Below, one piece after another: positions 6,114-10,130 of a DNA stretch of 10,130 nucleotides; position 1 is the stretch's first letter; each line of letters starts with the position of its first letter. This DNA comes from DSWT01 sp035415725. Lineage in GTDB: Bacteria > Chloroflexota > Anaerolineae > B4-G1 > SLSP01. Location of the stretch: assembly GCA_035415725.1 (NCBI GenBank), contig DAOOGN010000114.1, positions 1 through 10,130 of the forward strand, given 5' to 3'. The notes under the pieces are model-generated. The model saw only the letters and a program-made list of their open reading frames with translations, ran no database searches and was not told where the DNA came from. Made by a program: the position numbers and the translations under genes.

Positions 6114-6955
6114 TAATTCTTCCCCCTTACCGCTTGTACAGCCCACACCACGCCGAAGCATGCCGTACACGTCAGCACAATCGCTGCGCCGGAAGCGATG
6201 CCGATGTAGTAGGAGAGATACAACCCCACCACGCCCGACGCCGCCGCGATGACCGCCGCCAGCGCCATCATCGGCAGCATACGCTTGGTGAGCAGGTAGG
6301 CCGCCGCCGCCGGGGTGACGAGCATGGCGACCATCAACGCCACACCCACCGTTTGTAGCGACACCACGATGGTCACGGCGATCAGCACAAGCAACAGCGA
6401 CTCGAAGAAACGCGCCGGCAGTCGCAACGTCGCGGCGAAAACAGGATCGAACGAGAGCACGAGGAATTCCTTGTAGAACGCCGCTACCGCCAGCAACACA
6501 ATCCCGCCGAAGATAGCCATGAGCATGAGATCGCTCCCCGAGACGCCGAGCACATCGCCGAACAGGAAATGCGTCAAATCCACGGTGTAACTGCGCGCCG
6601 TCGAGATCAACGCAATGCCCAGGGCAAACGCGCCGGCGAAGATGACGCCCGTGGCAGTATCCTCGCGGATCTTCGTCCGCTTGCTGATCGCGCCGATCCC
6701 CAACGACGCCAGCACTGCCGTAGCCAGCGCCCACCAGAATAACGGCCCGCGCGCCCCGCCGCCGACGAGATAGCCCACCGCCACGCCCGGCAGAATCGAG
6801 TGCGCCAGCGCGTCGCCGAAGAACGCCATCCCGCGCAGCACCACGTACGTGCCAACCACGGCACAGACGACGCCCACCATCACCGCTGCCAGCAGGCCGC
6901 GCACCATAAAGGGATACTGCAACGGCGCCACCAGCCAATCCACCACCCTAGTCAT
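6113..6955 (-). CDS. znuB: Zinc/manganese ABC transporter permease (ABC-3 family)
   Basis: A 280-aa, strongly hydrophobic protein with about eight membrane segments, of the ABC-3 metal permease family (ZnuB/TroC/MntB). Visible hallmarks are the N-terminal PFMVRGLLAAVMVG, VVGTYVVLRGMAFFGDALAHSILPG (34-58), the cytoplasmic KRTKIREDTATGVIFAGAFALG, LTHFLFGDVLG, and the C-terminal VGVALMVAMLVTPAAAAYLLT. It forms the membrane channel that receives metal from the lipoprotein at 8942-9877 and is energised by the ATPase coded just upstream. Its ATG overlaps the ATPase end by 8 nt (6948-6955), implying translational coupling. The family covers Zn and Mn; the Zn preference is inferred from the binding protein. 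Confidence 0.93.
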   Translation of the reverse strand: MTRVVDWLVAPLQYPFMVRGLLAAVMVGVVCAVVGTYVVLRGMAFFGDALAHSILPGVAVGYLVGGGARGPLFWWALATAVLASLGIGAISKRTKIREDTATGVIFAGAFALGIALISTARSYTVDLTHFLFGDVLGVSGSDLMLMAIFGGIVLLAVAAFYKEFLVLSFDPVFAATLRLPARFFESLLLVLIAVTIVVSLQTVGVALMVAMLVTPAAAAYLLTKRMLPMMALAAVIAAASGVVGLYLSYYIGIASGAAIVLTCTACFGVVWAVQAVRGKN

Positions 6956-7793
6956 GGCGATGATCTCCCTCGCAGCACGTATCCCCCACCGCCACCAGCC
7001 CGCCGTTCAACGGAACTAAGTGCAAATGCCCACCGTATGCCTCCATCAACCGCTCCGGCGTGAACACTTCTGCCGGTGCGCCAAAGCCCAGCAGACGCCG
7101 ATTCAAGAGCAGCACCCGGTCGAAGTATTGTACTGCCTGATCCAGGTCGTGGGTGGAAAGTACGATGGTCACATGACGCGCGCGGAGGTCGCCGAGCAAC
7201 TGGAAGATGCCCTCCTGCGCTGGGATGTCCAGGCCACTAAGCGGCTCATCCATCAGCATCAATTCGGCCTCCTGCGCCAGCGCGCGGGCGATGAACATCC
7301 GCTGCTGCTGCCCACCGGAAAGTTCGTTGATCTGCCGCTTCGCCAGGTCAGCGATGCCCACCAACTCAAGGCACTCGCGCACCTGAGCGAGATCGCGCTT
7401 GCCGGGCTGGCGGAACAGGCCCAATTGCCCGATCCGCCCCATCAGCACCACGTCACTCACCGTCACCGGGAACTGCCAATCGACGGCAGTGCGCTGCGGC
7501 ACGTAGGCGATGCAGATGTGGCCCCCCGGCCCGTGCCCGTAGACCGTCACCGAACCGGACGTGGGCGCAAGCACACCCGCCACGGCCTTGAGCAGTGTGC
7601 TCTTGCCCGCCCCGTTCGGCCCAACGACGGCAACCTGCTCGCCCGCGTGCAGGTCGAACGTCACATCGTCCAGCGCGGCGTGACCGTTGTAACGCACCGT
7701 CAGCCCGGAGACAGCCAAAATCGGCGTGCCGGGCTGGTGCGGCGCGTAGTGGTGCGTGAGCATAGATTTGAGGGGGGTGGTGAAGGATAACAT
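6948..7793 (-). CDS. znuC: Zinc/manganese ABC transporter ATP-binding protein
   Basis: A 281-aa protein from the ATG at 7793. All ABC ATPase motifs are present: Walker A GPNGAGKST (58-66), Q-loop YVPQR (97-101; Q100), signature LSGGQ (158-162), Walker B LMLMDEP (178-184), D-loop SGLD, and the H-loop STHD (H215). The C-terminus ends in CCEGDHRHD, a short Cys/His tail that may touch metal (inference). It drives metal uptake through the permease coded immediately downstream. I chose 7793 because it lies 2 nt after the hicA stop codon and an upstream in-frame ATG (7901) would lie within hicA and add 36 non-family residues. ATG 7763 is a possible later start. Neither has a good Shine-Dalgarno sequence, so translation may depend on coupling to hicA. 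Confidence 0.92.
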   Translation of the reverse strand: MLSFTTPLKSMLTHHYAPHQPGTPILAVSGLTVRYNGHAALDDVTFDLHAGEQVAVVGPNGAGKSTLLKAVAGVLAPTSGSVTVYGHGPGGHICIAYVPQRTAVDWQFPVTVSDVVLMGRIGQLGLFRQPGKRDLAQVRECLELVGIADLAKRQINELSGGQQQRMFIARALAQEAELMLMDEPLSGLDIPAQEGIFQLLGDLRARHVTIVLSTHDLDQAVQYFDRVLLLNRRLLGFGAPAEVFTPERLMEAYGGHLHLVPLNGGLVAVGDTCCEGDHRHD

Positions 7794-7795
7794 CG

Positions 7796-8019
7796 TCAGT
7801 CGCCCAGAAACTCGTCTATGGTCAAACCGATATCTTTTGCGATTTGCCGCAACAGAATAAGGGAAATATCCCGCCCACTGTGATACGGGACAGTCGTGCA
7901 ACGCCCGTCTGGATGCCGATACTGGATATGTGAACCACGTTGCCGTACAATCACAAATCCAATTGCTCCAGAATCCTCATCACTTCCCGTGGTTTCAAGA
8001 CCGGATACTTCTTCCCCAT
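7796..8019 (-). pseudogene. hicA: HicA mRNA interferase toxin, frameshifted
   Basis: The ATG at 8019 opens MGKKYPVLKPREVMRILEQL, the standard HicA N-terminus, then runs into a TGA at 7953-7951. One base out of phase, the sequence continues as FVIVRQRGSHIQYRHPDG, TTVPYHSGRDISLILLRQ and IGLTIDEFLGD, ending at 7796. Adding one G next to the GG at 7959-7960 (CAATTGGATTT to CAATTGGGATTT) restores EQLGFVIVRQRGSH and a complete 74-aa HicA with the catalytic His (H31 of the repaired protein). HicA is a small double-stranded-RNA-binding-fold RNase that cleaves mRNA. The gene starts 1 nt after the hicB stop codon and ends 2 nt before the ATPase start. Either the toxin is inactivated or the consensus lost a base in a G run. 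Confidence 0.88.
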
Positions 8020-8020
8020 A

Positions 8021-8227
8021 TCAACCAACCATTATCGTTTGTGTCCCAACAAACTCAGCTTCCAGGATTGGCTGACCGTCCTCCAACAACATATCCAGAA
8101 CCTCGTGCAAGTTAGCGTAGAGTTCGTCTAGTGTCTCGCCCTGCGTATGCGCTCCGGGAAAATTGGGGACATAACCGACATACAAGCCGGTATCCGGGCA
8201 TTTTTCTACAATTGCGGTAAAGAACAA
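8021..8227 (-). CDS. hicB: HicB antitoxin
   Basis: A 68-aa protein with the partial RNase H-like HicB fold: FFTAIVEKCPDTGLYVGYVP, NFPGAHTQGETLDELYANL, HEVLDMLLEDGQP. It binds HicA and normally represses the hicBA promoter. The only start available in frame is TTG at 8227, because a TGA stands three codons upstream, and no good Shine-Dalgarno sequence precedes it. Relatives usually begin with MxxLFFTAIVEK. Removing one A from the AAA at 8229-8231 would give TTG ACG AAG TTG TTC, i.e. (M)TKLFFTAIVEK, so the N-terminus may also carry a one-base error or mutation. The gene order, antitoxin before toxin with a 1-nt gap, is usual for one class of hic loci. Confidence 0.85.
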   Translation of the reverse strand: MFFTAIVEKCPDTGLYVGYVPNFPGAHTQGETLDELYANLHEVLDMLLEDGQPILEAEFVGTQTIMVG

Positions 8228-8415
8228 CTTTCGTCAAAGTAACACTTCATCTGTCCCTGCCGCACAATCAGCCAACACTTGCACCTGGGATTATTTATAA
8301 ATCAATCGTCAACGGAACTGAGCACTTCAGTACTTTCACATCGCCCCCACATGGTATCGCACCATGACTCAAATCTATAGCCGGGCGCGACGGGGGGTGA
8401 TTTGCTCCAATCCGT
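8228..8415 (-). other. Intergenic region between relE-like and hicB genes
   Basis: 188 nt of lower GC with no convincing gene. It holds two small inverted repeats, catggt/accatg (8350-8355 and 8361-8366, 5-nt loop) and actga/tcagt (8317-8321 and 8327-8331), and an AT-rich patch (8290-8303, reading tttataaataat on the minus strand) that could carry the -10 region of a hicBA promoter. No well-spaced -35 box was found. Confidence 0.4.
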
Positions 8416-8679
8416 TTATTTGGTCTTATAAACTTCACGACGATGCCGCACAAAATGCACGGTAATGCTACTCTCAGCTCTGTTGAATGTATACAAAACC
8501 CGATAATCGCCAACGCGCAATTTATAGACCCCCTCCCACTGCCCGGTCAATGGTTCAGGGGTGAGCGCCTCAAAATTCTCCGCCAGCCACTTGATCTTGG
8601 TGAAAATACGCTGAGCAACAGACTTGTTTAGATGTGCCAAATCATCAGCGGCAGTGGGGGTGAACTCAACCCGGTACAT
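8416..8679 (-). CDS. RelE/ParE-superfamily toxin (intact)
   Basis: An 87-aa protein of typical RelE length and fold: MYRVEFTPTAADDLAHLNKSVAQRI, the two-helix hairpin, then LTGQWEGVYKLRVGDYRVLYTF (44-65) and the C-terminal VHFVRHRREVYK (74-85). The Arg-rich strand end (R55, R60, R78, R80) and Y84 match the catalytic and RNA-contact residues of RelE-type ribosome-dependent mRNA endonucleases. The ATG at 8679 lies 1 nt after the antitoxin stop. A GTG at 8688, overlapping the antitoxin by 8 nt, would add three residues (MGR) and is an alternative. Unlike the other two toxins in the window, its frame is uninterrupted. It lies inside the zinc importer operon on the same strand. Confidence 0.9.
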   Translation of the reverse strand: MYRVEFTPTAADDLAHLNKSVAQRIFTKIKWLAENFEALTPEPLTGQWEGVYKLRVGDYRVLYTFNRAESSITVHFVRHRREVYKTK

Positions 8680-8680
8680 T

Positions 8681-8908
8681 CTACCCACTCAACCCCAACT
8701 TAGCCGCGACGTTATCCGCCGTCAGCGTTTCTCCGCCCGCTTTGACCGCAGTTAATGAATTCTGTAACAGGCGGCTGAAATCTTCGCGCAGTTCCAAACC
8801 CTCGTCAGGGTCACGGAACAAGTCCAGCAAAGTCTGCGTAACAGTTTCCTGAATCAGCGATTTGAATTCATCCACACTCATATCGGCTACACGTGTTGCT
8901 ACCATCAT
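8681..8908 (-). CDS. RelB-like antitoxin
   Basis: A 75-aa acidic protein. Its layout, VADMSVDEFKSLIQETVTQTLLDLFRDPDEGLEL followed by a helical C-terminus ending LTADNVAAKLGLSG, is typical of small antitoxins paired with RelE toxins: N-terminal dimerisation/DNA-binding part, 'DPDEGLEL' linker, toxin-binding tail. A near-perfect Shine-Dalgarno AGGAGGTGAT (8918-8909) precedes two adjacent ATGs. The second (8905) has the better spacing, so the mature start may be MVATRV. Only 33 nt separate it from the stop of the zinc-binding protein gene, so it is probably co-transcribed with it. It should neutralise the toxin at 8416-8679. Confidence 0.85.
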   Translation of the reverse strand: MMVATRVADMSVDEFKSLIQETVTQTLLDLFRDPDEGLELREDFSRLLQNSLTAVKAGGETLTADNVAAKLGLSG

Positions 8909-8910
8909 AT

Positions 8911-8918
8911 CACCTCCT
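8911..8918 (-). promoter_or_regulatory. Very strong Shine-Dalgarno of the RelB-like antitoxin
   Basis: AGGAGGTG on the minus strand, an almost full complement of the 16S rRNA tail and the strongest in the window. High translation of an antitoxin relative to its toxin is expected for such modules. Confidence 0.8.
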
Positions 8919-8941
8919 CTATTCTGAGTTGACCTCTCTTT

Positions 8942-9877
8942 TTACCTCAACCCCTCCACAATCGCCCCTACATTGTACTTCACATAGCTCAAATAGCTAT
9001 CCGCTTCGCCGCCCGGCGCGGTGAGCGAGCCGGTATACAGAAACACCAGCTTGACACCGGTATCGTCGGCGACGCGCTGTGCGAGGGCGGGGTTGACGGT
9101 TTTGCCCACGAAGATGGCCTTCACGCCGTAAGTTGTGATGCGATCTTCGAGGGCGGCAAGGTCCTGCGCTGAAGGTTGCGCGGCGGTGCTGTAGCCGGGC
9201 ACAATAGCGCCGACCTGCTCGAAACCGTAGCGCTGCGCGAAGTAGGCAAAGGCCGTATGGTCGGTGACGAGCTGGCGGTTTTCTGCCGGAATCTGCTCCA
9301 CTTGTTCCCGCACCCAGGCATCCAGCTCACGGAGCCGGGCGCGATAGGTCTCCGCGTTGGCCTGGTAGGTATCGGCGTGGGCGGGATCGTGGCGGACGAG
9401 CGCCGCTTCGATGTTATCCACCCAGCACAACACGTTGTTGGGATCGGTCCAGGTGTGTGGATCGATGCCTTCATGGTGATGCCCATCCTCATCGGCGGGG
9501 GCGTCTTCCGCGTGATGTTCCACCTCGATGAACGTCACGCCTTCCGAGACGTAGACGACGTCGGCGTCGCCGCCGGCGTTTTCGAGCAGCCGTTCGAGGA
9601 ACGCTTCCAACCCCGCGCCATTCGCCAGGATGACATCGGCATCCGTCACCTGCGCCATGTCCTGTGGGCTGGGATCAAAGGCGTGGGGGTCCGCGCCTAC
9701 CGGCAGCAGCACCGTCAAGGCGATAGCATCGCCGCCCACCTGCCGAACCACATCGCCTACGATTGTCGTCGTGGCGACGACGCGCAGCTTATCCCCCGGC
9801 GTAGCCGGCGCTCTGGAGCACGCGCTCATCATCATCCCGGCAACCCACACCGCCGCTATCCACATCCCTCGCTTCAT
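8942..9877 (-). CDS. znuA: Zinc ABC transporter substrate-binding lipoprotein
   Basis: A 311-aa protein of the cluster A-I metal-binding family (ZnuA/TroA/PsaA). It has a signal peptide with a lipobox-like MSAC (C20). The ligand motifs are GADPHAFDPS (61-70; H65), GIDPHTWTDP (137-146; H141) and VTDHTAFAYFAQRYGF (H207). A His-rich acidic loop with H121, H122 and H133-H135 precedes the second ligand. His as third ligand and the His-rich loop favour Zn over Mn, since Mn-type proteins usually have Glu there. The fourth ligand is often Asp in a 'DSL' motif; here the segment reads YTGSLTAPGG, so that Asp appears to be absent. It captures metal outside the membrane and delivers it to the permease. 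AAGGGGGTGA (9890-9881) precedes the ATG. In transcription order it is the first gene, but two TA modules separate it from its ATPase. Confidence 0.94.
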   Translation of the reverse strand: MKRGMWIAAVWVAGMMMSACSRAPATPGDKLRVVATTTIVGDVVRQVGGDAIALTVLLPVGADPHAFDPSPQDMAQVTDADVILANGAGLEAFLERLLENAGGDADVVYVSEGVTFIEVEHHAEDAPADEDGHHHEGIDPHTWTDPNNVLCWVDNIEAALVRHDPAHADTYQANAETYRARLRELDAWVREQVEQIPAENRQLVTDHTAFAYFAQRYGFEQVGAIVPGYSTAAQPSAQDLAALEDRITTYGVKAIFVGKTVNPALAQRVADDTGVKLVFLYTGSLTAPGGEADSYLSYVKYNVGAIVEGLR

Positions 9878-10040
9878 ACTTCACCCCCTTGGAAACAAAC
9901 TGCGAATCTCGCTCATCTACACGAATCTTCAAAAATTCGGTAACTATTCAGCCGTCCTTGCCAGGTGGCGAATGGGACTTTGGGGAGGGCACATAATAAG
10001 TTACCCCTTCGGCAGGTGATGACCCTCTTATCCCCCAACC
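9878..10040 (-). promoter_or_regulatory. Probable promoter/regulatory region of the zinc operon
   Basis: This gap upstream of the lipoprotein gene is where the operon promoter should lie. It holds an imperfect inverted pair, ggtaactatt (9939-9948) and aataagttacc (9995-10005), and a short pair cgaat/attcg (9922-9926 and 9935-9939). These are candidates for a metal-sensing repressor such as Zur, but they do not match a Zur box that I can recognise. No confident -35/-10 pair was assigned. Confidence 0.3.
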
Positions 10041-10070
10041 CCCTTCTCCCCCGCAAGCGGGGAAGAAGGG
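10041..10070. repeat. GC-rich hairpin repeat
   Basis: A 13-position stem (10041-10053 with 10058-10070, one C-A mismatch) closes a 4-nt loop. The sequence is C-rich on the left and G-rich on the right and is flanked by further C- and G-runs (10031-10043 and 10076-10088). It resembles the C/G-run REP-like hairpins common between genes in Chloroflexota and other phyla (from memory). It lies upstream of the zinc operon and could also end a gene beyond the window edge. Confidence 0.7.
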
Positions 10071-10130
10071 AGCAAGGGGGCAGGGGGGATGGGCTTATAG
10101 AAACACGCATATCTTGGCATACAGAAGCAC

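Noticed and set aside
5994..6938. 314-codon minus-strand frame overlapping the permease
   Set aside because: It is out of frame with the clear ABC-3 permease, and its composition is that of a shifted GC-rich frame.
7020..7790. 256-codon plus-strand frame opposite the ATPase
   Set aside because: It is a shadow of the ATPase gene with no domain signature.
7794..7901. Start of the ABC ATPase at 7901
   Set aside because: The extra 36 residues are hicA read in another frame and do not resemble an ABC ATPase N-terminus.
8240..8300. Short minus-strand open stretch (KCWLIVRQGQMKCYFDES) as a hicB-like or DUF leader
   Set aside because: It is too short, runs into the hicB start out of frame, and has no firm family match.
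1..10130. CRISPR array, tRNA, rRNA, integrase or transposase
   Set aside because: No spaced direct repeats, cloverleaf, rRNA segment, or recombinase/transposase motifs were found on either strand by eye.

Overview
The window is high-GC bacterial DNA, densely coded. It carries a plus-strand carbohydrate/sulfate-type gene cluster (78-6058) facing a minus-strand zinc-type ABC importer operon (9877-6113). Both are interrupted by small toxin-antitoxin (TA) modules of visibly lower GC. The style of the lipoprotein and permease, the abundance of TA modules and the families of short intergenic repeats suggest an uncultured Chloroflexota (Anaerolineae-like). That placement is an inference from style; there is no rRNA or marker gene here.

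Plus-strand cluster: (1) an alkaline-phosphatase-superfamily 'sulfatase' with Thr instead of the formylglycine Cys; (2) a Gfo/Idh/MocA oxidoreductase starting at a GTG; (3) a P-loop sulfotransferase-like protein; (4) a type II TA pair whose antitoxin is intact but whose RelE-like toxin is frameshifted; (5) a second, paralogous Gfo/Idh/MocA oxidoreductase; (6) a sugar phosphate isomerase/epimerase-like TIM barrel. None of the enzymes has an export signal, so the pathway looks cytoplasmic. Oxidoreductase plus isomerase suggests remodelling of a sugar, cyclitol or sugar acid. The sulfatase-like and sulfotransferase-like members suggest that an ester group is removed from, and possibly added to, the substrate. 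The true substrate cannot be read from sequence. Three of the gaps between these genes hold repeats: 7-bp tandem repeats that begin with the TAG stop codon of the gene before (1470 and 5175), and a perfect palindrome (2597-2614).

The two halves converge at about 6058-6113 on a 17-bp inverted repeat that reaches the permease stop codon and could act as a terminator for both.

Minus-strand operon, in transcription order: zinc-binding lipoprotein (znuA-like), relBE-like TA pair (intact), hicBA TA pair (hicB intact from a TTG start, hicA frameshifted), ABC ATPase (znuC-like), permease (znuB-like). The normally adjacent znuA and znuC are thus about 1.15 kb apart, with two TA modules between them, all on one strand. 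The ATPase ATG lies 2 nt after the hicA stop codon.

The main discovery-type observation is that two of three TA modules carry a one-base reading-frame lesion in the toxin and keep the antitoxin open. This may be real toxin decay or a consensus error; raw reads would decide.
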